From contig CM055111.1 of assembly GCA_029204225.1 (NCBI GenBank), forward strand, positions 1,556,921 to 1,620,920: a stretch of 64,000 nucleotides of DNA, given 5' to 3'. How positions within the stretch are numbered: the stretch's first letter is position 1; each line of letters opens with the position of its first letter. The DNA is from Diphasiastrum complanatum (lineage: Eukaryota > Streptophyta > Lycopodiopsida > Lycopodiales > Lycopodiaceae). A model generated the notes under the pieces. That model did no database searches and had not been told where the DNA came from. It saw nothing but the letters and a program-made list of their open reading frames with translations. This document shows, piece after piece, positions 10,563-23,100 of the stretch. Both the position numbers and the translations under genes were made by a program.

Positions 10563-13500
10563 AGAACATTAGTTTGTCTAATAAATCAATTATTAATCAG
10601 AATTTATACTAATTGTAAAATATCTTTATGAGTATGTTGATTTTCCATATGCACTTTTTATGATTTCTTGTGCAGGTAGAAGGTACTTTGTCTGCAAAAA
10701 TGGATCAATAATCTAGTTCCAAAAAATTTAAGAGAAACCTTTACTTCAAAATAAAACGACACGTTGATGTAGAAAATCCTAGGTATGTTCAACAATATCA
10801 GTAAAAAAGAATTTTAAACCTTCAAAAAATCTCAAAAAAACAACGTGATTTGAAAGCTTTGTCATAAACATGTACATGCAAACTTAGACAAACATTTCAA
10901 TTGTGGTTTTCTTTTAGAGATTGCAATTAAAAACAATTGAAGAAATAATGTATTTTCATGCTCCAACTCACAATAACTTCTAGAAACTCATCATAGTAGC
11001 TTACCGTTATTGCGTCAAAGCTAGAAAAAATAATACTTGCTGATGTAGAAGATTTTATGCTCTCTCAACAAAATAATCGAAGTACTATATGAACCTTAAT
11101 TTTTCTAGTATATATGATTAATTGATCTCACCTAATTTATAATATTGTGAAAAGTTTCAAATTTGTTGTCTTCTGTGCATTCTAGTTGTGCTAAGGAAAT
11201 ATATGATATTGTGCTAAGGAAATATATGATATTGTTATAGGTGCATTCTAATTGTGTTTAGTGGAGTCAAGTGTTATAAAAAGTGTTGGATAATTAGAAT
11301 TATAATATTCGTCATACAAGTTGAGTTGAAGCCTATTGCTAAATAACTACAATTGACATGTATAGACTCCATGCTAAACATTCTTCATAGTAACTTGTCC
11401 CCATAAAGGGGAGGCCATGTTTTTCTTGGTTGTATATGCTAGAAATCATATATTGATTATGGACAAAATTTACAAGAAATATGAGTAAAAATGCTATAGG
11501 GCCACTAGAGGCCTACAGAGAAGAAGAAAAAAAAACAAGAAACTCTAAAACACCACATCACGCAACCAGGCTATTAAATATCATGAGCATGTATAATGTT
11601 AACTCTTTGAGCAAAGTTAAGGAGACTGGATATGGGGATGTTTCTAGGCCTTCCCATGAAGTTAATTTTGTTCCTTAGTAGCCAAATGCTCCACACCATA
11701 CACGTCTTGCAAGCCTTCTTTACTATGAAACTCTAGCCTTCTTTACCACAACCATAAAGTACTATTCATCAACATTTATCTAGACAAGACATTTGATTGT
11801 TTGAGTCAGAATTGGACTGTTTGTTTGCTTACAACTCAAAATCTTTTGAAACTAAATATGGTAGGCTTAATAAAGATGGGGGGGCTCCTAAAAAAATGGG
11901 TTACATTCAAGCTTTTGCATAACCTTATAGTCAAGCTTTTGTTAAAAGTTTTTCTATTAAGCCTAATAATTGAAAAGCATAGCAAAGCTTGGAGTATGTG
12001 CAAAGCTTCCTTTGTACTTTTTTGTACTCCAAGGCTTTTGTACCTATGTACTAAATTAAAATCAAGCTTTAAAAACTTTTGCAAAACATCTTCTTGTAGT
12101 CTGCACACTGTCTGTGCAGAGCCCGTTGCACGTGTACGACCACGTGCATGGGCCTAACAAAAAACAATCTACAGCTTTCAAAAAAAATTGAAAAACAGTC
12201 AAAGCTTTTGTACCTATGTACTTAATTAAAATCAAGCTTTAAAAACCTTTGCAAAACTTGTTTTAGCAAATTGTAGTTTGCACATTGCCTGTGCAGAGCC
12301 TACTTGCTCGTGTACGGCTACGTGCATGGGCCTAGCAAAAAAAAATTTGTAGCTTTCATTTTTTTTGAAAAACAGTCAAACTAGACTATTTTTGAAAACA
12401 ACTAGTAACCAGCATTTTTTTTGACCATTTTTCTAAATTCAAAACTTGGATGATAGAAAATCGTAAAAAAAATTTAGCCCTAACTAGCATAAGAGGCTCA
12501 TTTTCTATCCAAACGATGTCGAAATCGAATGGAACGAAAAACAATGTTTTTCACAACAATTCGACCATGCAGATGAGCTTTCCAAACCCACCTTATTTGA
12601 ATTTTTAGCCAACCAAAATAGAGTTAGAATGATTTCACCTATAATACCAAATGTTATAATCCCCATCGTCGAAGCCGACCTACGTAAGGACACAATCATG
12701 TGACAATGCTCTAAAAATGCCCATCCATAGAGATACTACCATCTTACCCTCGTGCAATGGAGCTATAGACCACCATCAAGCATGCTAAGGTTTCTCCCAT
12801 GCTACAACGTCTCATACCACTACAACCCTCGCATACCTCCATCTCTTAACAAGATAACGTCCTGGCCTAACCACATGGAAGGGCTCTTCATTCTCCAAGT
12901 GAGAATGAATGCTAGCTCATGGAGATCCACCTCTATATACATAATATAGGTGGGGCCCAACATGGTCACATCATCATCAACACACGTTAGTTGTTGTGCG
13001 CACCATCGTAGGTCAATAGCTTTGGGCTACTTTGTGCCAATAGAAGATTGACACATGGCATCCAAATGATCTATAGCTCCAGACCAACATCCTATCTTGT
13101 ATAATGAGACAATCACCTCAGGTAGGCTATTATGTTCACTTATGAATACGTAACACTATGCCCTTGCTAGGAAGCATTGATGACCTATATATATAGAAGA
13201 ATAGTAACTAGTTTATTAACTGATTTACAATATAAGAAACTGTTATTAAATAATAGTAGCTTAAACTAATTAAATGAGGTCCATAGAGTGTGGATTGTAC
13301 TCCAGGCAGCTATGGCTTGAAGGTCCATATTATATAGACATTGGTATACTAATTTTTGGATTCAGAAGTGGCCTTTTCTCAAATGCAATGATTCAATTAG
13401 CCTGGGAAAAGCAAGAGCTGCATTTTGTATAATACCATGAGAATGCAAATTGATTTTTTTTAAGTTGGCATTTTCATTGACGAGTCATGTTGGGAATCAA

Positions 13501-13700
13501 AGGTGCGACGTGATAGTTCGTGGTGGGTGAGAGCGGAAAGGGTAGAATTGCATTGGAGAAAGCTAGTAAATGTGATTAATTTGCAATGAGGCATCGTGAA
13601 ACTCTTGATTGGCAAGAATTGAGAGAGGGAAACCAATTGTAGGTGAGATCCGGGCATTATGCCAAGTTATGCCAGTGAATATGGAAGAATGGCATGGGGC
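10563..13700. other. gene-free AT-rich stretch
   Basis: No ORF with recognisable homology on either strand. Poly-A/T runs are common. Besides the 170-bp tandem duplication at 12031-12376, there is a short direct duplication around 11200-11232 (AAGGAAATATATGATATTGT). Probably old degraded repeat DNA. Confidence 0.5.
12031..12376. repeat. tandem duplication, about 170 bp unit, two copies
   Basis: AAGGCTTTTGTACCTATGTAC at 12031 recurs as AAAGCTTTTGTACCTATGTAC at 12201. The internal order is conserved: ATCAAGCTTTAAAAAC, TGTGCAGAGCC, CGTGTACG, ACGTGCATGGGCCTA, GAAAAACAGTCAAA. Each unit has a CACGTG-like pair around CGTACA, giving local dyad symmetry. Confidence 0.85.
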
Positions 13701-13769
13701 TTCTAGTTCAACTTTTCGGAAGTTAGAACCTACCAAGGTCAAGGACACTTGGAGCGGAATCTCAAGTTG

Positions 13770-14028
13770 AGAATTGACAATGGCAAATCAATTTGATGAG
13801 CCAATCAAAAGTTATAACCTTTCTAAAATACAAATGTACAAATGTCCATGCATGTGCCAATATAAGTTTTAGTTTGCTTTGCGTGTTACATTTGGCAAAC
13901 TAAACTTTATGCATGTGAAGCGACTCGAGTTTCTACTAGGCCAAATTTGGCTTTTTCACATTCTACAACTACATGCATGATGAAAAACTTCATCAAAGTC
14001 AAGATAGATGGCTTTTTGATTTTCAACA
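13770..14028 (-). repeat. 3' LTR (partial) of the 14-17.5 kb copia element
   Basis: On the minus strand the purine tract CTTTTTAGGAGGAG (14041-14029) is followed by TGTTGAAAATCAAAAAGCC at 14028. The first about 35 bp resemble the LTR starts at 9855 and 52190. The far end could not be fixed. Confidence 0.55.
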
Positions 14029-14119
14029 CTCCTCCTAAAAAGTTATTTATTTGACTTGAACATTGATCTTGGAATAAATCCAAGGTTGGATCTATGCTTT
14101 TTAATGAAGGAATTTTTTC

Positions 14120-14885
14120 TCAAAGGTTTGGTGAGTAGATCGGCAATACATGATGATGTGTCAATATGTTCCAGTCCTCCAATGAGCTTCTCTCTCTCAA
14201 AATGGTGTGCAACTTCGATGTGCTTGCTGCCGAAATATTATCACACTTGATCATTGGTAGATCATCTTCCTTGATAGTCTTTAGCTCCAAAAGTAGTCTT
14301 TTGATCCATAACACTTCTTTTGTTGTAGTTGTAAGTGCTTTATATTCGGCTTCACATGATGAGAGATATGGTATCTTGCTTTTTAGAAAGCCATGATATT
14401 AGATTTCCACCAAGATATATAACATATGCACTTGTAGACTTTCGATCCACTTTGTCACTAGCAAAATCCGAGTCTGAGTAGCCAATGATGGATAAATCTT
14501 CACTCTTGTAGAACAAACCATAATCATAAGTTGAAGATATGTATCTTAGTACCCTTTTGGCCATTTTCCAATAAGGAACTGTAGGATCTTGCATTGATTG
14601 GCTCAATTTATAAACACTAAAACTCAAATTGGGCCTACTTATTGTAAGCCATATTAAGGAGCCAATAAGACTCTTAAAAAGGGTGATCTCCTTGAAGGAT
14701 CTTTCATCTCCCTTATTAGGATCTTTTACAACTTGCGCCAGAGGAGTATCAATGTTCTTACAATCTATCATATTAATTTTTTTCAACATTGAAAGAGCAT
14801 ACTTAGATTGACATATAAAAGCTTGATCATTATGAAAGTCAATCTCTAGGCCTAATATGTAGTGGGTTTCTCCAAGATCTTGCAT
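14120..14885 (-). pseudogene. copia RT C-terminus and RNase H
   Basis: From 14885: LGETHYILGLEI (RT), SLIGSLIWLTISRPNLSFSV, then RNase H with IIGYSDSDFASDKVDRKSTSAY and ISWLSKKQDTISL. The frame breaks near 14352. The next frame gives MLWIKRLLLELKT and a decayed tail to 14120. Confidence 0.85.
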
Positions 14886-15919
14886 CTTGAACTCACTTCC
14901 AAGTGCAACTTACTTTCTTTAACTAAATCGATACAACTTCCACTTAGGGTAATATCATCAACATAAACTAGAAGAATGACAATATCACTAGCATAAAACT
15001 TTAGATACATGGAAGGATCATAGTCACTAAGGATAAATCCTAGTGAGACAAGGAAAGAATTGAGTCTAGCATACCAGGATCTTGGTGCTTGCTTAAGTCC
15101 ATAAAGACTTTTGAATAGCAAGCAAACTTTGGACTCATCTTTGATGAATCCTTGAGGTTGTTCCATATAAATCTCTTCCTCAAGATCACCATTCAGAAAG
15201 GCATTGGAGACATCCAATTGGAACACCTTCCACTTGAAATAGGTAGCAAGAGATATGATCATCCTTATTGTCACCATCTTTGCCACGGGTGCAAAGGGTT
15301 CTTCATAATCAAGTCCTTGGATTCTAGTAAATCCCTTTGCACATAATCTTGACTTAAGTTTTTTGATAGTGCCATCTTGATTATACTTGGTTCGAAATAC
15401 CCATTTGCATCCAATAATGTGCTTGTTGAATGGAGGATCCACAAGCTCCCATGTGTTATTGGTGATCAATGCATCATATTCTTGCTTCATTGCTTCAAAC
15501 CACTCTTTTGAGTTCAATGCATCTTGGACATCCTTTGGCTCTTCATGTGATATGAAATATGCATAATTAGTGGAGTCAAGATCCACGTGCTTGCCTTTGT
15601 CAACATATGAGAGCCTCTTGGGCTTGGATCTTTCTCTCAAGGATCTTCTAGGTGAAAAAAATTGAGGCAACTCCTCCTCAAATCTCGACCCCATCTCTTC
15701 ATGATTGTCTTCAAAAGAGATAATAGGAGATGCTCTTTGAGATGCCTTGATCTCGGCCTCAGCCAAGTTGAATTTTTGATCCTCAAAAAATGTGACATCT
15801 CTACTCTCAATTGTCCTTGAGGTAGGGGGAATAAAGATTCTATATGCCTTCTTGTTGGATGAATACCCAACCATGATCCCTTTGAGTGAACTTGGATCAT
15901 CTTTCCTCCTTGTTTTCAA
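14885..15919 (-). pseudogene. copia reverse transcriptase, long open frame
   Basis: 355-codon frame (15919-14852). The integrase C-terminal region (IMVGYSSNKKAYRIFI) is followed by RT: EWFEAMKQEYDALITNNTWELV, GCKWVFRTKYNQDGTIKKLKSRLCAKGF in two adjoining blocks, [33 protein letters not shown] and LLVYVDDITLSG with intact catalytic YVDD. It ends by frameshift close to the LGETHYILG block, and the parent polyprotein is broken up- and downstream. Confidence 0.9.
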
Positions 15920-16206
15920 GGGAATATGATCAAAGAAAGTACTTCCAAAAACTCTAAGGTGATCAACCTTAGGTTTCTTATTGAATAAGATTTCATATGG
16001 TGATTTTTCTCAAGACCTTGAAAATGGCTTCTTATGTGATTTGGCTATTACACAAGCCTCACATGGCTTGATCTCTTTGGAAAGTGATCTTGATAAGCCA
16101 ATGGCTTTTGCATCTTTGACCATAGAACTCATGGATTTGTTGATTGGAATGTCCCAATCTCCTATGCCATGATTCCTCCTTGGAAATATTAGTCATATAA
16201 GAAACA

Positions 16207-17456
16207 TCACAAGATTTGCACTTCTTGTGGATTTAACTTGAAAATGCCACCATATCTAGATTTATGTGCTAGGATCTCATCACCTTTCTTAATAGTACAA
16301 GTACAAGTATTGATGTTAAATTTCATATCAAGGCCACTTATAAGGTTCTTTGTGAGTTTAGGAACAAAAAAAACATTGGAAAGAGATAAAACTTTAGAAG
16401 ATGCAAGCTTCAAGGGAATACTCCCAATTCCTTCAATAGTACATTCATGATCGTTTACTGTGTATATTGATTTCTTAAGAATCAAAATATTTCTTGGAGC
16501 AACACATGTGATAAAGCACGACTATCAATATACCATGATCCATCCTTCTTGAAGGGTGTAGAGGAGAAACTTGACACCATAAGGGATCCTTCTCTTGCAA
16601 TGGAATCTTCTTCTTTCTCATTGATGATGTTGTTTGAGTTGATTCTTCTTCTTGAAGCAATTAGTGGCATAATGGCCTTTCTTGCCACAAAAAAAACACT
16701 TGATCTTATTCTTCTTGAACTTGGAGGAAGGAGGATGTGGAATCATCTTCTTCTCCATCTTTGTCTTTGTCCTTTGCTTTGTCTTTGTTGAAGGCATGAT
16801 AGTGTTGATTCTTGTTCCTCCCTTTGTGCTTGTATTTGACAAATAAAGCTTTGACATCTTCATTATGATTGAGAGATAGCTTGTCCATCCTCAAAGGCTT
16901 GTACTGTTGTCTTGCTTTATTCTTGAAGATTCTCCAAATTGGGTAACTCCTCCTTGATAGCATAGGATTGGACAAGGTTGTCATATTCTTCTTTCAAGCC
17001 ATTAAGGATGACTTGAACTAGCTCACTTTGGTTGATTGAGACTCCAACACAAGTAAGCTCTCTATGAACATCTTTGATTTTCAATACATAACTATAAGCA
17101 CTCTCATCACTTCTTTGGAAACTTTGAAAATTTGATTCCTAAGAGTGATTATTTTAGAGGTGTTCTTGGCCTCATAGATGACTTTGAGAGCATCCCAAGC
17201 TTCCTTAGCAGAGGTGCAAGAGCCAATTTCTCTTAAAATCTCATTAAAGACATTCATTTTGATAAAGTGAAGGGCCATCCTAGCTCTCTTATTATATTTT
17301 GGTACTTCTTGTTGTGCTTGAGGCTCCTCCTCAAGTCCAAGAACTATGTCCATTACATCTTGGAGTATTAGGATAGACTCCATTCTAACCTTCCAAATAG
17401 AGTAATTGGAGGTCTTTAGTCTTTCACTAGTTCTAAGAGGATCCCATAGAGGCCAT
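16207..17456 (-). pseudogene. copia gag, zinc knuckle and protease remnants
   Basis: Gag starts at 17456 (MASMGS). After a stop region it is open from 17383 (MESILILQDVMDIVLGLEEE) to 17081, then in another frame 16984-16706. The zinc-knuckle frame is 16863-16618 (CFFCGKKGHYATNCFKKK). The protease C-terminal half lies at 16485-16207 (KVLSLSNVFFVPKLTKNLIS); the DSGA catalytic motif is damaged. Confidence 0.85.
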
Positions 17457-17826
17457 TAAACTATGAAAAATCCTTATAATAAACGAAAAGATATGTTTCT
17501 TTGTGTACTACCAATTCCTATGCAAGATCTTGCAACAAAATTTGAGATAGATCTCAAAATTTCTACCAATGTTCTACAAACTAGATCAACCTCTCACTTT
17601 GCAATGGAGTTTAGACAAGTTTTGGTTCAAAATTTCTTTGGCATGTGTGGAGTGCTCAAAGAAACCACAATTGACTCAAATACAATGGCTTTGTATGAAA
17701 CAATGTGATAAACAACTAAGAACAATGTCTAAATCTCAAGTTTGTGTGATTGGTATGCACAGATTTGGGATTTTGGATCAAACAGGCAATTTTTGGTCAA
17801 ATCAAAAAGTGTCCAAACAGGTCTAG

Positions 17827-18047
17827 GCGCTCTACCTACTCCCCTAAGAATTTCATCGGACACATTCATCTTCATGCAATGAAGTGTCATTCTAGATCTC
17901 TTCTTGAATCTCACATTCTCTTGAAGGAGTTGAGGCTCCTCCTCAATCCCCATCACAATATCTATGAGATCTTGAAGGACTAGAATTGATTCCATCCTTA
18001 GTCGATCTCTCACTAGCTTTGAAAAAAAATGCTCCAATTGAAGCCAT
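17827..18047 (-). pseudogene. copia gag N-terminal fragment
   Basis: ATG at 18047 gives MASIGAFFSKLVRDRLRMES then DLIDIVMGIEEEPQLLQENV and KMNVSDEILRG, closely parallel to the gag start at 17456. The match stops abruptly near 17830. It is either a separate truncated element or a duplicated leader plus gag start of the 14-17.5 kb element. Confidence 0.85.
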
Positions 18048-18820
18048 AACAAAGATTTTGTGGTACACAAAGTACACATGTGTGAACTATGATCAGAGGT
18101 GATTTTCTATGTGTGTGCAACCTTTAGTAATGTACACAAAGTTTTATCAGTATCCAATAAAATCTTCATCACTATTAGATTCACTCTCCTCACTAATGTC
18201 AATTTTTTTGAAAAATTGTCCTTATTCAATTCACCAAGATCGAAGCACTTAAGCTTGAGCTACAAATTACTTTTCTCATATCCAAACACTAATGTTAGAC
18301 CAACTTAGGCCTAAATCAGTCTCCACTTGAGATTTGGTAAGGATCAAAAGAGATTTGAAGCTAAACTACCTCACAATTTTCCATTCTATTGACTACACTT
18401 GAGAAAATCAATGAAATTTTGGCGTTTACACAAAGTAGATTGTACTTGAATCGATATAAACTAAAGTGACATAGGTGGGTGCCCTACCATGGTCTAAACA
18501 TTAGATAAATACAATAAAAATGATGATGTGCTTCCTTAGGAATGACATGCATGTGAAAGTCCTCTTCAAACTCTTGATTCTAGACACAATATACACATAC
18601 TAAATTGGTACCAACACAAAGTTTTGGATCATTCTCAGTTTTTGAACATCACATAGTGAAAAGAACCTACTTGACCCTAAAACCACTTGAGAATTAATTA
18701 TAATCAAAGTAATAAGCTTGAGATCCAATCGAGTGACTGTCTATGAAATGCTTCAAAAAAGCCACCAGAACATGAAAACTTGCTAATTTGAGATAGAACT
18801 TGGTGAATGCTTGGATCTTG

Positions 18821-18832
18821 GCTCTGATACCA
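18821..18832 (-). other. retrotransposon primer-binding site (initiator tRNA-Met type)
   Basis: The minus strand reads TGGTATCAGAGCCAAG, the standard plant copia primer-binding site complementary to the 3' end of initiator tRNA-Met. It lies 0.8 kb upstream of the gag start at 18047, the expected position for a minus-strand element. The LTR above it (from about 18834 up) is not recognisable by eye. Confidence 0.75.
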
Positions 18833-18839
18833 GGTTAGT

Positions 18840-19985
18840 ATCAGAGGTTATGAACCTCATTTGGATCTCTAATCATGAGTCAAGCATCAAGTATTGCACT
18901 CGATTGAATTGCTAGAATTCTATACATCAAATCTAGCTATTTTGCATCCAGACTGGCAATTGCCTTTTAACACCACAAGTAAATTAGCATTTAATGATTG
19001 TCACGGTCTCTCACACATATGGAAAGTACAATATTATTATCACGTTCAATTCTACTCAATAGACCCAAAAATTTATCACATTAATCAAGCATGTATTTCA
19101 CTTGCAAGAGCAAAATTGCCAAAATCACCATCAATCTTGATTCTCAAAAAGTGTGTACAATAGCATACTTATCCATTTGGTAGGTGGAGTTTGATGACTC
19201 ATAGTGTTGGTATTCATTTGATTTGTACAAGTCATGAGGCGGTTGGGGCCAACCTCATGATGACACTTGGCATGCCACTACCTAACTAGCTTTTGTCTTC
19301 TTTCACATTGCTTCTTGAAACAAGCTACTTTATGGCATGAATGAACTAATGCAACTAAGCCTACTATTCACACTGATGCTGCCAATCCACCTTGCTGCTA
19401 CCAACATAGCTACTGACAATGAAACTACTGCCAACTGATGGCATACACTGAAGAATAACAATTTATTATTTCAATGCTAGGCCAATGTGTTCTTGCAATC
19501 CAAGAGACATCAATGTTTTTCGCTAATCTAGGATTGACATCCTCATCATCCTTCTTGACACAGCTTGATCAATTGCAACATACCCATGAAGCTGAAGCTT
19601 GGGAGAGGGCTTGTTTTGTAGCATGAAGAGGCCTACAGATGCTCTAGGACTTGTGCTAACATTCAATGAAGGCAAGTGGTGTGTGAAACCAAGAGACATT
19701 GCGTTGTGCGATAAATTCATCATGGAACGCTATGAAGATTATAGGTGGCTTTCTTTTTTTCACATGACAAAGTCGTTATGTTATCTCTAAGTGAGAGGTG
19801 AGAGATATACACAGATCTAAGTAACTCAGAGGTGTATTGATAGATATGCACCAATTAAGTGTACTAACCCACTCTATCATAAATAATATTTAGGGTTTTT
19901 TTTTAAAACTTGTTCCTGATTTACTTGTATACGAGGCACATGAAAAATAAGTCTAGTTCCGCTTGCTGCGTATTTTGCAACAGAA
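18840..19985. other. gene-free stretch before the TruA-family gene
   Basis: No recognisable coding sequence. The lower part probably contains the decayed 5' LTR of the minus-strand copia. The last 100-200 bases would hold the promoter of the gene starting at 19986. Confidence 0.4.
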
Positions 19986-20174
19986 ATGATGGGAGTAGTT
20001 GCATCATCAGCGTCTGCTGCTGCCATCCGTCTCTCCTCTCTTTCCCATTCCTCCTGCTCCCTGCTCCCTCTTCCTTCTCGTCAAGGACCTGCCGCTTGCA
20101 TCTTTGCTGCGTATTCCAAGACTCTCACTGCTAATGGTGACGTCTTACTGGATGGTGGATTTTCACCCAAAAAG
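19986..20174 (+). CDS. TruA-family gene, exon 1 (transit-peptide region)
   Basis: 63 codons, ending in phase 0 at PKK before GTAACA. Rich in Ser, Ala and Leu with scattered Arg, as expected of an organelle-targeting sequence. Start chosen as the first ATG of the open frame. Confidence 0.7.
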
Positions 20175-23100
20175 GTAACAGCCTCTTCAGGATTGCTCAC
20201 TTCTTTAGGAATTTCAAATTTTGCCATTTGCTGTCACCCATGCTTAATAGCGTCGTTTTCTGATGCACGCATTCACGTAGTCGTTCTTCATGGATGTTAA
20301 TGGTTGCTTAATGGCATTGTTAGCCTTGAATATGAAATTGCCCTGTGTTGAAGGGACAGTAATGGACATGGGAATATGGCAGATTATGGGAGCAGATGAT
20401 GATGAACTTTTAGGGAAAATTCATTGCGGTGAAGATTTTGGAAAAGAAGGAGAGCATGGGACGAGTAGCAGCTGGAAATGGCGATTGGTCATTGCTTATG
20501 ATGGCACACAATATTTAGGTTTGTCACTAGGTTGACGCTTCAAATGTTATGCATTTACAATTATTCATTTAGTGTTGCTCATGGAGAGTTAATGAGTGGA
20601 CCAAGATTCTTTCTCACAACCTGATTTGTTCTCGCCAATACTTTCGTATCCGCTCACAGAACTGCCATTGTTGCTGCTTCAATTCAGGGCAGTGCTGAGA
20701 CTCCTAGTGAATCATAGTTCACTGCTTTGATCCTTACCAAGATCTTTTCAGGCCATCCTGTGTCAAATTCCTTTGACGGTTCTCCTGTTTGTCCTGCTGT
20801 ATCCACTACTCTCTGCCCTTTCACAAACCTGCATCCTAATTTGGCATAAAAAGCCCAAAATCAATGGGTTTATAAAACACTTGGTTGCCAAAATTTATAT
20901 CTAGGATCAACAATGAAGCATCCATCTGTCTTGCGAACTTTCATTCCTCTCGGAGATGTGGCACTCTTAGCAAAATTTACTACTGCTTGGGAAAAAGTCA
21001 TAATTGTTATACCAAATTTCTAGCAACTTCAAGGTCGCAAAATAAACCGTGACTCAGCCACACATCCAAGAATTCATTACAGATTCATGCCCGCACAATT
21101 TTTTTAAGATGTAGTAGTACAGGCATCATTAGGAAACTTCCAGAAAGTTTTCTGCTTCAGCCTGAAACTTGCAAACAAATCATATTTTTGCTCATTTCAC
21201 AAAACAAAAAGGTCACACGATTTCAAGTCGTAATCTACCAGCTCACATCATGTGACATGAACATTTTCTCACATCTTTTTGCAATCTGACTAATAACAGA
21301 TAGCAACCAGGAATTTTCCACGGAACCAGAGATATCTAGTTCAGAGCATTCCATTAAATTCCATCACATAAGCTTCCACACATTAGCATCAGTACTTTCT
21401 TCATTACAAGCACAATAGTCACACTCACCCAGCTCACATTCAAGACGAGACCTTCACCTCCTTCCCAGCTTTGGTGTTGCATGTAAATGTTATTCAATCT
21501 AGAATCCAACAAAAACTCGTTTTTACTAGATTTTCTAGATTGAATATCCTGGTTCCAAGCTATTGGCAAAAGATCATCCACATAGCTGCTGGCAGTTTGG
21601 TAAGTTTCCAACAACCGATGGATAAAAAATGCACAATGTTTCATTACAAAATGTTTGCAGGAACTGATTTTATTGTATTGACATGTGGCAATTTACAAGA
21701 TTCCTAGAAGTTATCCAAAAATTAATTATGCAACTTGAACATTGGAGAAGGTTCCCTCTCTGCATCATTGCATACATTATTGCAACAATGTTTTGCTTGT
21801 TCGTTGGTCGGAGAATGATAGTGAAGAGTTTTTTACCCAAAAGCAACTAGTCCATTCATTGTAGTACTTGATTTGTTCTTGGAGAAGGACGGTTATAGTC
21901 ACCAGAAGATTTAAATCGATTTGAACAGAATCCAAAAGATTCGAATCAAGCATTTAAGAATGAAGTGGTTTTTTCTGCAAAGATAATGTACTTCCAGGTT
22001 TTAGGAAATCATGAATCTTAGATCATGTGGAAAATTTAAATGTTACTGATGATAGTAAATAGAGATACAAATGGGAGGTGGACGATATAGTGCTTGTCGC
22101 AAGTGAATTGCTTTTAACTATTACACAATTCTCAACAAACTTGGGAACTAGATTTTCAAAAACAAAAAATCGAGATTCAAATCAAGAATTGGTGGTTCAA
22201 ATTTTGATTCTTTGTGATTGTCTTGGATGATGATGCTTGAAATGTTTTGTCGTTTGCTGATCCTCGCCCTCTAGAATATGGTTGTAAAAGAAGTTGGGAA
22301 CTTGAGAAAGGGTGCCAAGCACTTGATACTTACTGCCTTTAACCTTGCAATTGCAAGTGTTAATTCATCTCCCCCCTTGAATATGCTTGTAAAACAGGTG
22401 GGGAACTTGAGAGTGGCTGCCAAAGACTTGATAGTTGCTGGTTTAGGGACCTTGGTTGTGAACTTCTAGTGTCACACACATCCTCTCACTTGCCATGTGG
22501 CATCCTCCCATCCTGTGTGGCACTTTGAAGGTGCCATGTTGGGATTAGTGAGATGCTACGAGAGACAACATCACATTTTTTACTTTTGTGGATGATTGGC
22601 TTCTAACAAACAATGAGTGATTTTTTTTACTACCTTTCAAATTTCAATTTTCTCAACATCAACGAACTCATGATTCGAGGAAGATTTACTTGCACCTGCA
22701 CCTGTACTAGGCCTTGCACGTGATCTTGTAGCTGCCCCTGCTACTGATCCCTGACCAAAAGTTTGTGCTGATGTCACTGGCTGGGTGGATGTACCAACAG
22801 GCATGTACATGTCCATTAGCCTTTGCACCTCCTCATCAGAAATCCTAGGGCACGCATATATGCCTAATGTCCACCCATTTGGCCCTCTGAGCTGCAGCAA
22901 GTGAGCCTTGATCATGGTGAGCGATCCTATGAAGAGCCCACCGCAATGCAAGGATCTCCATCTACCATGGTGCGTAGCCACATCCCCCTCTATAAGGTCA
23001 ACCTTGGCCCAAACGCCTCCGCCAGCGACCGGCTTCGTGTCAATATGAAATTAGACCTGCAAAAGAAATAAACAGGCAAATGTTCAAGACAAGAAAATAT

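Larger units (their letters stand above)
14029..17456 (-). mobile_element. degenerate Ty1/copia element with deleted integrase core
   Basis: On the minus strand from 17456: gag start (MASMGS), gag body (17383-17081 with CTSAKEAWDALKVIYEA; 16984-16706), zinc knuckle CFFCGKKGHYATNC (about 16700), protease remnant (16485-16207), pre-integrase remnant (16190-16020), RT (15919-14852, intact YVDD), RNase H (14885-14120), purine tract and 3' LTR. The integrase catalytic core is absent: the pre-integrase SHKKPFSR region runs straight into SPYEILFNKKPKVDHL. Several frameshifts and stops. Related in gag and LTR to the 6.6-10.5 kb element. Inactive, but has the best-preserved copia RT in the window. Confidence 0.9.

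Noticed and set aside
20290-20382. ATG 20290 as the start of the TruA-family gene with a single longer first exon
   Set aside because: The frame is open, but the 19986-20174 exon gives a transit-peptide-like N-terminus and a clean phase-0 splice to 20383. It remains the fallback if exon 1 proves wrong.
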